A DNA stretch of 41,581 nucleotides from JBBQYA01 sp038209155 (GCA_038209155.1 JBBQYA010000014.1:1-41581); one strand, 5' to 3'; positions 17,557 through 26,433 are shown, counted from the first letter of the stretch. Translations and numbers: made by a program. Notes: generated by a model not told the origin, from the letters alone.

Positions 17557-17584
17557 CAAAAGTAAGAGAAAAAATGAAAAGCAA
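17557..17584 (-). promoter_or_regulatory. Promoter of the transketolase C-terminal gene
   Basis: On the minus strand TTG (17584-17582) is followed after 17 nt by TACTTTTG (17564-17557). The box ends 16 nt before the start codon. It lies in the 204-bp gap behind the vWA genes, so this half can be transcribed independently of the upstream gene group. The rest of 17585-17744 shows nothing recognisable. Confidence 0.6.
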
Positions 17585-17744
17585 TGGAAATGCAGAACTA
17601 AGTTTTAATTATTTTAACACAAGAATCGCAAAGGTAGAATCGAAAAATATTGATCTTGGAGTTTTATTTTAAAAAATGGGTTGCGCCTACTGAATAGTAT
17701 GTTGTGCTTAAATTAAACACTTCATATAAATATTTAGCATTGGA

Positions 17745-19136
17745 TTACAACTTAAAGGAAATAGAACCACCAGAAATAATTCCAAAAGAAAATTCTTTAG
17801 TAGAATCCGATTTTTTGGCAGATCTATTTCTATAAACTAATCGGTATTTACCAGGTTGTAGAGAAAAAGTTTCCGTGGTAATGTTTCCAGTGAGATCTGC
17901 TACCCAGTTTAATTCTCTTCCATTTTCGGTGTAAATGCTTGCAAAAACAGGAACAGCATCGGTATTTAAAATAGTTATTAGTCCAGCTGTTGGAATAGTT
18001 AAAGTAGTGGTTTTGCTTTGTGATATTTCTACAGCTTCAATAGTAGTTTTGGGCAGAGTAAGAACTTCTACTTTGTATTTTCCTACCAATAATTTTTCGG
18101 ACAAGGATTCGTCTTGAACACTTATTAAAATTTTGCCTGTTTGATCGTAGATTACAGATTGAATAATCCGATTATCTGCACCTGCAATTTTTATCATTAA
18201 ATTTCCTTGTGGCGCATTCAAAGAAATAGTATTATGAACACCAGCTTGCAATTCAAAATTTCTTTTTTCGACAGAAGGAGTAGTGTGGACTAATAAATTA
18301 TAGGTATTCACTTGGTCTATAATCAAGGTATCTGGTGCTCCACGGCTATTTAAGGTATGGATAAAATTATATCTAACCTTTTCCGAAACTGCATCTTCTA
18401 GGGTAATTCCTATATTGGTTTCGGTAGGTTTATCATTAATATCGAGAAGATTAATTTGTACGGATGTTGCACTCACCACTTGATTTACTACATTTTCTAA
18501 AATCTTTTTAAAGGATTTTTCATTCGTAGCATCGTAATATTTACCCATACAACTAAATGCTTTTTCAAATTCGGGAGTGGAACCTAAACCTATGATGAAA
18601 GGTTTAAGAATTAATCCTTGTTTTTGCATTTTTAAGGAAACAGCACAAGGATCACCTTTGCAAGATTCTATTCCATCAGTTATTAAAATGAGTATGTTTC
18701 TTTTCTCAGAAGTGGTGTAGGGAAAATCGTCAGCGCTTTGTAATAACGAATAAGCAATTGGAGTAATTCCTTTGGGATTGATAGCTTCAATTTTTTGCTT
18801 TACAATATCTCTGTTTTTGGTTTTAATTGGAACTTCCAATTTGGAATCTTTGCAATCATTAGAAGTTAAAGGAGATTCGCTTCCGAATAATCTTAAACCG
18901 TATTCAACTTCTGGATAATTTTCTAATGAATCTATAATGCTATACATCACACGTTTAGCAACTGCCATTCTATTGCTATTGTCAAAAGTAGTAAGCATAC
19001 TTCCAGAGCAATCTAATAGAAATAAAATTCGAGTTTTTGGTTTTACTACTTTTTTTATGGCCTGGGCAAAACTTTGTGTATTTACTATTAAGCCGAGAAT
19101 GAAAAGTAATAGAAATGTAGTGAAAACTCTTTTCAT
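17745..19136 (-). CDS. Exported vWA-domain protein (downstream paralogue)
   Basis: A 463-residue protein with signal peptide MKRVFTTFLLLFILGLIVNT (then QSFAQA). The vWA domain (about residues 35-215) has an intact MIDAS, D42-x-S44-x-S46 (FLLDCSGSM), with Thr in NPKGITPIAYSL and Asp in ILITDGIESC. Conserved cysteines occur in NDCKDS, ESCKGDPC and FSCMGKYYD and suggest periplasmic disulfides. Two to three short beta-sandwich-like modules follow (about 230-463), ending in LQPGKYRLVYRNR. It shares this whole layout with the gene just upstream, with which it overlaps by one base (TGATG), so the pair arose by duplication and is co-translated. Function unknown; a surface or periplasmic adhesion/scaffold role is a guess. 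Confidence 0.82.
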   Translation of the reverse strand: MKRVFTTFLLLFILGLIVNTQSFAQAIKKVVKPKTRILFLLDCSGSMLTTFDNSNRMAVAKRVMYSIIDSLENYPEVEYGLRLFGSESPLTSNDCKDSKLEVPIKTKNRDIVKQKIEAINPKGITPIAYSLLQSADDFPYTTSEKRNILILITDGIESCKGDPCAVSLKMQKQGLILKPFIIGLGSTPEFEKAFSCMGKYYDATNEKSFKKILENVVNQVVSATSVQINLLDINDKPTETNIGITLEDAVSEKVRYNFIHTLNSRGAPDTLIIDQVNTYNLLVHTTPSVEKRNFELQAGVHNTISLNAPQGNLMIKIAGADNRIIQSVIYDQTGKILISVQDESLSEKLLVGKYKVEVLTLPKTTIEAVEISQSKTTTLTIPTAGLITILNTDAVPVFASIYTENGRELNWVADLTGNITTETFSLQPGKYRLVYRNRSAKKSDSTKEFSFGIISGGSISFKL

Positions 19137-20503
19137 CAGAATATTAAATTAGTGGTCAAAGAGGAATTGATTTTTATCGGTCTTTCTTTAGTTTCAAAAC
19201 TATTTGCATTTGTTTTTTCTCTGTAAACCACCAAATAATTGCCAGGTTGAAGAATTAAAGTTTCTCTTAAAATATTAGGATTAAAAGTGTAAACCTTTTT
19301 TAATCTAGCGCCATCTGTAGAATACACAAAAGTATATCCCAACTTAGAAGAATTTACAATTAGCGTGCCTGGGGCAGGAATATCTATTAATTTTATTGCG
19401 GATTGGGCGATTTCTACACCGCTAAAATGGGTGATAGGAACTGTTAAAACATCAAGTGTATATTCATCTGTTAAATATTTTTTTGCGGTATTGATATCTT
19501 GAATATTAACTAGCTGATTATTTTTGTCATGAACTAATATCTTTAAATTATTGTATTTCATTAACCCTGTAATTTTAACTTGCAAGGTACCTTGTCCTAC
19601 ATCAATTCCTTTGCTGGTATGTTTGCCTGGTGTTAGTTTTATATTTTCTAACTTCACTGGAGGTAAAGAGTGAACTACAACATCATAGGTAATTTGAGCG
19701 TCTACTTTTAGGGTATCAGGAAATCCTGTTGGCGTAAGTTTATGGTAAAAATTGTATCGAATATCTTTGGAAACATGATCATAAAATGTCATATTCAAGT
19801 CTGTTTCTGTAGGTTTGCCAAAATCATTTAATAAATTTATTTGTAAACTGGTAGGGTTTAAAAACGAAGTAATTACCACCTTAGCAATTTCTGCAGTTAT
19901 TTTTTCATCATCTACTTCATACATTTTACCAACGCAATCCAACATTTTTTTCTCTGCTTCATTCAATCCTAAGCCAATGATGTAAGGCTTATAAAAAATT
20001 CCATTTTTTTGTAGTGTATTGGATGTTTCGCAGGGGTCTCCCTCACAATTTTCGATACCATCAGATATTAAAATAATCACATTTCTAACCCCAGCAATTT
20101 TTGGAAAGTCTAAAGCTGCTTGAGCAAGCGAATAAGCAATCGGTGTTTGTCCTTGAGGAGTTAAACTTTCAATTTTATTTCGGATTTCTAAATTGGTATG
20201 TTTTCCAAATGGAATTTCTAGTCTAGAATCTTTACAATCTTTTTGATCTCTTGGAGTTTGATGGCCAAAAATTCTAATAGCAGTTTGAATATTAGATTTA
20301 TCGTTAAGAGTATCCATCATTTGATACAAAACCTTTTTTGCAGACTCAAATTTTTTCTGACTCTGCCAAACATCATTCATACTGCCAGAAGCATCTAATA
20401 TAAATAGAATATTCGCTCTGTCTGATTTAACACTTTGACTATAAGCAGAATAGAAAGCAAAATTTATGATAAAGAGAAAAACTATTTTTCTGTAGATAGT
20501 CAT
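19136..20503 (-). CDS. Exported vWA-domain protein (upstream paralogue)
   Basis: A 455-residue protein from the Met at 20503, which begins a signal peptide (MTIYRKIVFLFIINFAFYSA, then YSQS). The frame stays open to 20608, but that would run into the transketolase N-terminal gene and bury the signal peptide. The MIDAS is D37-A-S39-G-S41, with matching Thr (TPQGQTPIAYSL) and Asp (ILISDGIENCEGDPC). The C-terminal modules match the downstream paralogue segment by segment (PTETDLNMTFYDHVSKDIRY against PTETNIGITLEDAVSEKVRY; LQPGNYLVVYREK against LQPGKYRLVYRNR). It lies 46 bp after the transketolase N-terminal gene with no promoter seen in between, so it is probably transcribed with it. Confidence 0.82.
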   Translation of the reverse strand: MTIYRKIVFLFIINFAFYSAYSQSVKSDRANILFILDASGSMNDVWQSQKKFESAKKVLYQMMDTLNDKSNIQTAIRIFGHQTPRDQKDCKDSRLEIPFGKHTNLEIRNKIESLTPQGQTPIAYSLAQAALDFPKIAGVRNVIILISDGIENCEGDPCETSNTLQKNGIFYKPYIIGLGLNEAEKKMLDCVGKMYEVDDEKITAEIAKVVITSFLNPTSLQINLLNDFGKPTETDLNMTFYDHVSKDIRYNFYHKLTPTGFPDTLKVDAQITYDVVVHSLPPVKLENIKLTPGKHTSKGIDVGQGTLQVKITGLMKYNNLKILVHDKNNQLVNIQDINTAKKYLTDEYTLDVLTVPITHFSGVEIAQSAIKLIDIPAPGTLIVNSSKLGYTFVYSTDGARLKKVYTFNPNILRETLILQPGNYLVVYREKTNANSFETKERPIKINSSLTTNLIF

Positions 20504-20549
20504 TATTTGGTTTAAGGGTAAAAGATATTGCCTAATTATAGACAAATAA

Positions 20550-21392
20550 TCAATAATCTCCGAGCGTTTCTCGCAATTGAGACAATGAGTTTGCCAATTG
20601 ATCGTCATTGGGAGCTACTCCATGCCATTTATGGCTTCCCATCATAAAATCTACTCCCGAACCCATTTCTGTTTTCATTAAAATTACAATTGGTTTTCCA
20701 TTTCCACATTCTTGTTTTGCTTTGTGTAATGTATTTACAACATCTTCCATATTGTTACCATTCATGTTTAAAACCGTCCATCCAAAAGAACTCCATTTTT
20801 GTTCAAGATTTAATAAGGAAAGTACATTATTAGTAGAACCATCTATTTGTTGACCATTCAAATCAACGGTTGCAATTATATTATCCACTTTATTATGAGC
20901 TGCAAACATAATTGCCTCCCAGTTTTGACCTTCTTGCAATTCTCCATCACCCATTAATGAATATACAATTTTAGAATCACCATTCATTTTTTTGGATAAT
21001 GCTACACCAAGAGCTACTGATAATCCTTGTCCTAAAGATCCAGAAGCTATTCGAATGCCAGGTAAATGCTCTGCCGTGGCCGGATGACCTTGCAATCTTG
21101 AATCTAATTTTCTGAAAGTAGTTAATTCTGAAATATCAAAATAACCAGATCTGGCTAAAACACTATACCAAACAGGAGAAATATGACCGTTCGAAAGAAA
21201 AAACACATCTTCATCTTTTGCTTCCATAGAAAAGGTAGAATCATGATTCATTATCTCAAAATATAAAGCTGTAAAAAAATCTGCACAGCCAAGCGAACCG
21301 CCTGGATGACCAGATTGAACCGCATGCACCATTCTTACAATATCTCTTCGCACTTGTAATGCAATTTCTTTTAATTTATTAATATCAGCCAT
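20550..21392 (-). CDS. Transketolase, N-terminal (thiamine-diphosphate-binding) subunit
   Basis: A 280-residue protein covering the first half of transketolase. Seen are the substrate His in VQSGHPGGSLGCADFFTALY, the second site SNGHISPVWYSVLA, GHPATAEHLPGIRIASGSLG, and the cofactor motif beginning GDG (148-150) and ending in a conserved Asn about 30 residues later (SLMGDGELQEGQNWEA ... ATVDLNG). It transfers two-carbon units between sugar phosphates with the C-terminal subunit encoded at 16.6-17.5 kb. A TACTTTTG box sits at the same distance (16 nt between box and start codon) as for that partner gene, which may help keep the two halves balanced. Confidence 0.94.
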   Translation of the reverse strand: MADINKLKEIALQVRRDIVRMVHAVQSGHPGGSLGCADFFTALYFEIMNHDSTFSMEAKDEDVFFLSNGHISPVWYSVLARSGYFDISELTTFRKLDSRLQGHPATAEHLPGIRIASGSLGQGLSVALGVALSKKMNGDSKIVYSLMGDGELQEGQNWEAIMFAAHNKVDNIIATVDLNGQQIDGSTNNVLSLLNLEQKWSSFGWTVLNMNGNNMEDVVNTLHKAKQECGNGKPIVILMKTEMGSGVDFMMGSHKWHGVAPNDDQLANSLSQLRETLGDY

Positions 21393-21408
21393 AAAAAATA
21401 ATGTTGTT

Positions 21409-21416
21409 CAAAAGTA
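21409..21416 (-). promoter_or_regulatory. -7 box of the transketolase N-terminal gene
   Basis: TACTTTTG on the minus strand, identical in sequence and in distance to the start codon to the box of the C-terminal half. No clear -33 TTG at 17-23 nt. Confidence 0.5.
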
Positions 21417-21464
21417 AAAAAATTATTGAGTAGGAAGCATTCTGAAAGAATTCAAAATGTAAAA

Positions 21465-21511
21465 ATTGAGTTAAGTGAGTTTTATTTATCGTAAGATTAA
21501 TTTAACTCAAT
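21465..21511 (-). terminator. Possible terminator after the VOC gene
   Basis: A perfect 10-bp inverted repeat (21465-21474 with 21502-21511) with a 27-nt loop, followed on the minus strand by TTTTT. It lies 50 bp after the VOC gene stop. The long loop makes it weaker than the other terminators here. A 14-bp AT palindrome (21547-21560) lies right at the stop. Confidence 0.4.
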
Positions 21512-21561
21512 CATTTAATTTTAAAGTAGGTTCTCCTTCATCACTATTTATTATAATAAAT

Positions 21562-21954
21562 TTATTTTTCATAAAATTCAATTGGTAAACCATCGGGATC
21601 AGAAATAAAAAAAAATGATTTGTCCGTAGATTCATCAATTCTAATCTTTTCAGCAATTATACCTTCATTTTCTAGAGAAATTTTGGTAGCCATTAAGTCA
21701 TTACTCGAAAATGCTAAATGTCTTAATCCCAAAGATTCTGGATATGATGGTCTTTCTACGAAATTTGGGAAAGAAAACAACTCAATTAAATAATTTTCGT
21801 TTAATGCTAAGTCCGCTTTCCAAGAATTTCTATTTTCTCGAAATTCCTCTTTTATCAAACTGAATCCCAAAAAATCTATATAGAAATTTTTAGAAACTGA
21901 ATAATCTTTGCAAATGATGGCAATGTGATGTAATCCTAAAATACCATGTTTCAT
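21562..21954 (-). CDS. VOC (glyoxalase/dioxygenase fold) family protein
   Basis: A 130-residue single-domain protein made of two beta-alpha-beta-beta-beta modules. Candidate metal ligands are His in GLHHIAIICKD, Glu in YLIELFSFP, His in LGLRHLAFSSND and Glu in GLPIEFYE, in the order of glyoxalase I-like enzymes. It most resembles the YaeR/SMU1112c-type VOC group (KNFYIDFLGFSL, ISDPDGLPIEFYE). Substrate unknown; methylglyoxal detoxification is only one option. It is a single gene between the rpsA terminator and a possible terminator of its own. Confidence 0.85.
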   Translation of the reverse strand: MKHGILGLHHIAIICKDYSVSKNFYIDFLGFSLIKEEFRENRNSWKADLALNENYLIELFSFPNFVERPSYPESLGLRHLAFSSNDLMATKISLENEGIIAEKIRIDESTDKSFFFISDPDGLPIEFYEK

Positions 21955-21981
21955 TTTTGACAGTTTTGTGTTTAATTAAAC

Positions 21982-22014
21982 AAAAAAAAACCCCGCCATT
22001 GGCAGGGTTTTTTT
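21982..22014 (-). terminator. Terminator of rpsA
   Basis: A hairpin with CCC-GCC / GGC-GGG pairing (one C/A mismatch) flanked by A9 and T7 runs, 15 bp after the rpsA stop on the minus strand. It ends the cmk-rpsA unit before the VOC gene. Confidence 0.8.
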
Positions 22015-22028
22015 ATTATATTAAAGAA

Positions 22029-24560
22029 TTATTCCGCTGTTGCTTCGCCTTCTGGCTTATCTTCTGCTTTTTCTTCTTTTTTAACTTCAACTTTCTCTAC
22101 TTTTTCAACTTTCTCTAAATCCTTTTTTGCCATTTTCTTGGCACTAGCTTTCGCTTCGGAAGTTTCAAGAGAAGATTTCAATGCAGATAAAACATCAAGA
22201 TCACCAAGTGTATTTTTCTCAACAGAATCTTTCACTTTTTTCACTGCTTTCACAGTTTCATTAGCTTCTTTTTTCTTTGTATCAGTTTCAACACGCTTTT
22301 CTTCAGCTTTAGCTGCTTCGTGTATTTTGCTGTGAGATAATACAATACGCTTAGATTCTTTGTTAAATTCAATCACCATGAAATCTGATTGTTCATCAGC
22401 AACCAAACTTGCTCCGTTTTCTTTCACGCTGTGTTTAGTCGGTGAAAAACCTTCTAATCCATAAGGTAAAGCTACAATAGCACCTTTATCAGTTACTTTT
22501 AATACAGTTCCAACATGAACAGAATCTAAATGGAAGATCGTTTCAAACGTATCCCAAGGATTTTCTTCCAATTGTTTATGACCTAAAGATAGACGACGAT
22601 TTTCAGCATCTACTTCTAAAACTATTACATCCATAGCTTCCCCTACTTTCGTAAATTCATGCGGATGATTAATTTTCTTAGCCCATGATAAATCAGAAAT
22701 ATGAATTAATCCATCAATGCCTTCTTCAGTTTCTACAAAAACACCAAAGTTAGTCATGTTTTTTACAGTTGCTTTGTGCTTGCTTCCAACTGGATATTTG
22801 TCTACAATATTCACCCAAGGATCTACGGTCAATTGTTTAACACCTAAAGACATCTTACGATCATCTTTGTCTAGCGTAAGAACGATTGCTTCTAATTCGT
22901 CACCCACTTTCATGAATTCTTGCGGAGAACGCAAATGCTGTGACCAAGACATTTCAGATACGTGAATAAGTCCTTCTACTCCTGGAGCTAATTCTAAGAA
23001 TGCACCATAATCAGCAACAGTTACGATTTTACCTTTCACTGTACTTCCCACTTCTATAGTATCAGAAATGGATTCCCAAGGATGTGGAGTTAATTGTTTT
23101 AATCCTAAAGCAATTCTCTTTTTCTCATCATCGAAATCAAGAACAACTACGTTTAATTTTTGATCTAAAGTCAATACTTCTTCTGGATGATCAATTCTAC
23201 CCCAAGAAATGTCGGTTATATGTAATAGTCCATCTACACCGCCTAAATCTATAAATACTCCAAAAGCAGTAATGTTTTTAACGGTTCCTTCTAATACTTG
23301 ACCTTTTTCTAGTTTGCTGATGATCTCTAATTTCTGACTTTCTAAATCGTCCTCAATTAATACTTTATGAGAAACTACAACATTTTTAAATTCATGATTG
23401 ATTTTCACCACCTTGAATTCCATTGTTTTTCCTACATATACATCGTAATCTCTGATTGGTTTAATATCGATTTGAGAACCTGGAAGGAAAGCTTCCACTC
23501 CAGCCACGTCAACTATAAGTCCACCTTTTGTTCGGCTTTTTACAAATCCTTCAATAATTGTATCTTCTTCAAGTGCTTTATTAATATCATCCCATGATCG
23601 TTGAGTTTTTGCACGTTTTCTAGAAAGAGCTAATTGTCCATTTTTATCTTCTTGATCTTCTACGTAAACTTCAACCGTATCACCGATTTTTAAATCTGGA
23701 GTATCTCTAAATTCTGAAATAGGAACTAAACCATCAGATTTAAATCCAATATTTAAGACTACATCTTTACTATTTATATGAACCACGGTTCCCATTACAA
23801 TTTCATCTTTGTTAATAGAGCTTAAAGTATTGGTATACAATGCTTCTAGTTTTTCTCTATCTTTTGAATTATAATTTCCGAAACCTTTTTCATCTGCATC
23901 CCAATCGAAATCTTCATCGGGTACTAAAAATGATTTTTTCAGGGTTTCAATTTTCAAAGGTTCTAAGTCTGAGTGATCCTCTGTTTCCGCATCTGCTTTT
24001 ACTTTCGGATCTTTTGCCGATTTTACTTCTTCTAAAATTTCAGGATTGCTATTATTTACTTTTTCCTGATTTTCGAATGCATTTGTTTCAATTAACTCAT
24101 CTACTAAATTTGCATCTGCTTCTACTTTAGATTGAGAATCTAATTCTAATTGAACATCTTCTGATTTTGTTGAATCAGTAGAAACTTCTTCAACATTTTC
24201 AATTGCATTTGTTTCGATTGGCTCATCTACTAATTTTGCATCTACTTCTACTTTAGATTCAGAATCTAATTCTAATTGAACATCTTCTGATTTTGTTGAA
24301 TCATTAGAAACTTCTTCAACATTTTCAAATGCATTTGTTTCGATTAACTTATCTACTAATTTTGCATCTGCTTTTTCTTCCTCAGCTGTTACTTCTGTTT
24401 TGCTATCATTGGAAACCTCGGCGGGCATTACTTCTTCAGATTCTGATTGAGTTTCTGGAGTTTCTGTGGGTGTTGAAGCGGTTTCTTCAAGTTGGTTTTT
24501 TTTAATTTCAGCATTCATTTCTGATGCCTCGAAATTTTCTTCAGTTGTTTTTTGTGTCAT
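22029..24560 (-). CDS. rpsA: 30S ribosomal protein S1 with long acidic N-terminal extension
   Basis: An 843-residue S1 with six S1/OB repeats between about residues 250 and 730 (for example GQVLEGTVKNITAFGVFIDL, GSTVKGKIVTVADYGAFLEL, GSKHKATVKNMTNFGVFVET). S1 recruits mRNA to the 30S subunit, important in Bacteroidota where Shine-Dalgarno use is low. The ~230-residue N-terminal extension is unusual: Glu/Ser/Thr-rich, disordered-looking, with 42-residue tandem repeats (residues 65-106, 107-148 and a degenerate third to about 189). The C-terminal ~100 residues are Lys/Glu-rich. Other Bacteroidota S1 proteins I know are nearer 600 residues. The cmk gene lies 90 bp upstream, the common cmk-rpsA order, and a TATCTTTG box lies between. 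Confidence 0.95.
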   Translation of the reverse strand: MTQKTTEENFEASEMNAEIKKNQLEETASTPTETPETQSESEEVMPAEVSNDSKTEVTAEEEKADAKLVDKLIETNAFENVEEVSNDSTKSEDVQLELDSESKVEVDAKLVDEPIETNAIENVEEVSTDSTKSEDVQLELDSQSKVEADANLVDELIETNAFENQEKVNNSNPEILEEVKSAKDPKVKADAETEDHSDLEPLKIETLKKSFLVPDEDFDWDADEKGFGNYNSKDREKLEALYTNTLSSINKDEIVMGTVVHINSKDVVLNIGFKSDGLVPISEFRDTPDLKIGDTVEVYVEDQEDKNGQLALSRKRAKTQRSWDDINKALEEDTIIEGFVKSRTKGGLIVDVAGVEAFLPGSQIDIKPIRDYDVYVGKTMEFKVVKINHEFKNVVVSHKVLIEDDLESQKLEIISKLEKGQVLEGTVKNITAFGVFIDLGGVDGLLHITDISWGRIDHPEEVLTLDQKLNVVVLDFDDEKKRIALGLKQLTPHPWESISDTIEVGSTVKGKIVTVADYGAFLELAPGVEGLIHVSEMSWSQHLRSPQEFMKVGDELEAIVLTLDKDDRKMSLGVKQLTVDPWVNIVDKYPVGSKHKATVKNMTNFGVFVETEEGIDGLIHISDLSWAKKINHPHEFTKVGEAMDVIVLEVDAENRRLSLGHKQLEENPWDTFETIFHLDSVHVGTVLKVTDKGAIVALPYGLEGFSPTKHSVKENGASLVADEQSDFMVIEFNKESKRIVLSHSKIHEAAKAEEKRVETDTKKKEANETVKAVKKVKDSVEKNTLGDLDVLSALKSSLETSEAKASAKKMAKKDLEKVEKVEKVEVKKEEKAEDKPEGEATAE
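23994..24368 (-). repeat. 126-bp in-frame tandem repeats in rpsA
   Basis: Units at 24243-24368 and 24117-24242 are near-identical at DNA level, encoding DAKLVDKLIETNAFENVEEV... and DAKLVDEPIETNAIENVEEV..., each 42 codons. A third unit (23994-24116) keeps only its first ~20 codons well (DANLVDELIETNAFENQEKV). The unit length is a multiple of three, so copy-number changes would keep the frame. Confidence 0.9.
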
Positions 24561-24591
24561 TAATAATTGAGTCTCCTTTCGTAAGGGACTG

Positions 24592-24599
24592 CAAAGATA
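24592..24599 (-). promoter_or_regulatory. -7 box of rpsA
   Basis: TATCTTTG on the minus strand matches TAnnTTTG, 31 nt before the rpsA ATG. An AGGAG lies 12 nt before the ATG, an odd spacing for a ribosome binding site. No -33 TTG at normal distance. Confidence 0.5.
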
Positions 24600-24650
24600 G
24601 AAATTAAAACTTTCACAGAAAATAAAATTTCAAATATAACTATCAGTTAA

Positions 24651-25319
24651 TCAGAGGTCAATATGGTGGTCTGCAATGATCTTGTGTACAAAGTCCAATT
24701 GTTCCTCCTCATTTAGGTGTGAATTGTCTAAAACAACTGCATCAGCTGCCATTTTTAATGGACTTTCTTTTCGGGAGGTATCTTGTGTATCTCTGTGAGT
24801 TAGATTGTCAAAAACTTCTTGGTAACTTACTTTCACTCCTTTAAGAAGCAGTTCGCGAAATCGTCTTTGAGCTCTAACTGCTGGGTCGGCAGTCATAAAG
24901 ATTTTCAATTGAGCGTTTGGGAAAACAGTTGTTCCTATATCTCTTCCATCCATTACCACATGTCCTTTTTTAGACATTTTTTGTTGCAATGCTACCATTT
25001 TTTCTCTTACAGGTTTCAATGCGCTTATTTCACTTACATATCCAGAAATATACATTTCACGAATTTCTTCATTAATATTTTCTCCATTAAGTTCTATTTG
25101 TTTTTTCTTAAATGACAGGTGAATGTCTTCTAAAGCTTGTTTAACGGTTTCGATTGTAGAAATATCAATCTTATTTTTAAGAAAATAGTAAGTAACAGCT
25201 CGGTACATTGCGCCAGAGTCTATATAGGTATAATGAAGTTCAGTGGCAAGAGTTTTTGCCAATGTACTTTTTCCGCATGATGAAAAACCGTCGATGGCAA
25301 CGATCATGTGTTCATTCAT
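24651..25319 (-). CDS. cmk: Cytidylate kinase
   Basis: A 222-residue (d)CMP kinase: P-loop GFSSCGKST (residues 11-19), IDSGAMYRAVTYY, the substrate motif VMDGRDIGTTVFP, and RRFRELLLKG with the lid arginines, then the TSRKESPLKMAADAVVLDNS segment. It phosphorylates CMP/dCMP in pyrimidine nucleotide recycling. Met5 is an alternative start that would put the P-loop closer to the N-terminus as in many homologues. It lies upstream of rpsA, a widely conserved pair. Confidence 0.95.
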   Translation of the reverse strand: MNEHMIVAIDGFSSCGKSTLAKTLATELHYTYIDSGAMYRAVTYYFLKNKIDISTIETVKQALEDIHLSFKKKQIELNGENINEEIREMYISGYVSEISALKPVREKMVALQQKMSKKGHVVMDGRDIGTTVFPNAQLKIFMTADPAVRAQRRFRELLLKGVKVSYQEVFDNLTHRDTQDTSRKESPLKMAADAVVLDNSHLNEEEQLDFVHKIIADHHIDL

Positions 25320-25343
25320 ATTCCTTCGACACTTTTATAGTTT

Positions 25344-25351
25344 CAAATGTA
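25344..25351 (-). promoter_or_regulatory. -7 box of cmk
   Basis: TACATTTG on the minus strand, 24 nt before the cmk start codon, in the 55-bp gap behind porQ. No -33 TTG at normal spacing. Confidence 0.4.
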
Positions 25352-25374
25352 CTATAATTATCAAAAAGTAAATC

Positions 25375-26433
25375 CTAATTTACAACATTGGTTTTCTTTT
25401 TTGTAAAATCTGAAAGATTGGCCGCTAAACTAAATTGATTGGTAGAGCCTGCTAAGTGGTATCTAGCTGAACCATAACTGAATTCGATTTTTTTAATTTT
25501 AATACCAAAACCGAAAGAAAAACCAATTGTAGATCCTCTACTTTGCAATGCCAATTCTTTTCTTTTTTGATGATCGTATCCTATTCTGGCATTAAAATTT
25601 TTTGAAAAAAGCAATTCAACGCCCAAATTTATATGTCTAGCAAATTTATCAGCGATGGTTATATTTTTCACAATTGGATTGCCTGTTTGTAAATCTATTT
25701 CTTGATCTGGATCATTTGGATCTATGTAACTGAGGTCGAATTTCTGTAAATCATGCAAAGTAATTGTATACCTAATGGGAGCATATTTCAATTTTTTAGA
25801 AACTCCTAATTGGATATCTAGGTTTAAATTTTCGGTATTCCCATCTGTATAAGTGGAAAGTTGAGAGCCTAAATTTTTAATTACAAATCCTAAAGTGATG
25901 TTTTTGGCCGTATCAAAATAACAAAGCCCTAAATCTGCTGCCAATCCTACCGAAGAATAATCGCCGAGATTGGAACTAATCAGTCTTAAATTACTTCCGA
26001 AACTAAGATTTGGTAAATAATTTCTAGCATAACCAAGGTTTATCGCATACTCTCCCGCTTTAAATGTGTTTCCAGTTGATGATCCTAATTCGTTAGTTTC
26101 GGTAAAATCTCCATAATTAATGTATTGGATTCCAGCTGAAAAAGTTCCAACGTCTTTATAATTCCTACCATAAGCCATATAACCAAAATTTATATCGTTG
26201 AAATAATTCATGGTATTGAAAGCAAGATGATTATGCATTTCTTTATTCAATAAAGCAGGGTTTTGATATCCATTATTTACGTCGTGATCTCTGGCTGTTA
26301 TTAGCAAACCACCCAAGGCTGATTGTTTGGCAGAGGCAGGCAAATCCATGAATTTATAAATTCCTTGTCCGCCAATTTGAGCATAAGATAAAGTAGAAAA
26401 TAAGAGCAAAAATAAAAGGTAGAGTGTTCTCAA
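25375..26433 (-). CDS. porQ: Type IX secretion system protein PorQ
   Basis: A 352-residue outer-membrane protein of the PorV/PorQ (FadL-like barrel) group. The mature N-terminus has GGQGIYKFMDLPASAKQSALG and NNGYQNPALLNKEMHNHLAF, the PorQ signature, followed by alternating barrel strands and an amphipathic end. PorQ belongs to the PorU-Q-V-Z attachment complex that removes T9SS sorting domains and attaches cargo at the cell surface. I place the start at the TTG at 26433, which gives the signal peptide MRTLYLLFLLLFSTLSYAQ; the longer frame to 26664 runs through the divergent arfB gene, and a promoter at 26464-26491 excludes upstream starts. Confidence 0.85.
   Translation of the reverse strand: MRTLYLLFLLLFSTLSYAQIGGQGIYKFMDLPASAKQSALGGLLITARDHDVNNGYQNPALLNKEMHNHLAFNTMNYFNDINFGYMAYGRNYKDVGTFSAGIQYINYGDFTETNELGSSTGNTFKAGEYAINLGYARNYLPNLSFGSNLRLISSNLGDYSSVGLAADLGLCYFDTAKNITLGFVIKNLGSQLSTYTDGNTENLNLDIQLGVSKKLKYAPIRYTITLHDLQKFDLSYIDPNDPDQEIDLQTGNPIVKNITIADKFARHINLGVELLFSKNFNARIGYDHQKRKELALQSRGSTIGFSFGFGIKIKKIEFSYGSARYHLAGSTNQFSLAANLSDFTKKKTNVVN

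Noticed and set aside
17585..17744. tRNA or small RNA in the gap between the vWA and transketolase C-terminal genes
   Set aside because: No cloverleaf, T-loop GTTCGA-like sequence or terminator hairpin was found; only the transketolase promoter next to the gap is supported.
20504..20608. Longer N-terminus of the upstream vWA protein
   Set aside because: It would overlap the transketolase N-terminal gene and hide the signal peptide that begins at 20503.
23994..24368. Repeats as a possible CRISPR array
   Set aside because: Units are 126 bp, contiguous, in frame and translated within rpsA, with no spacers.
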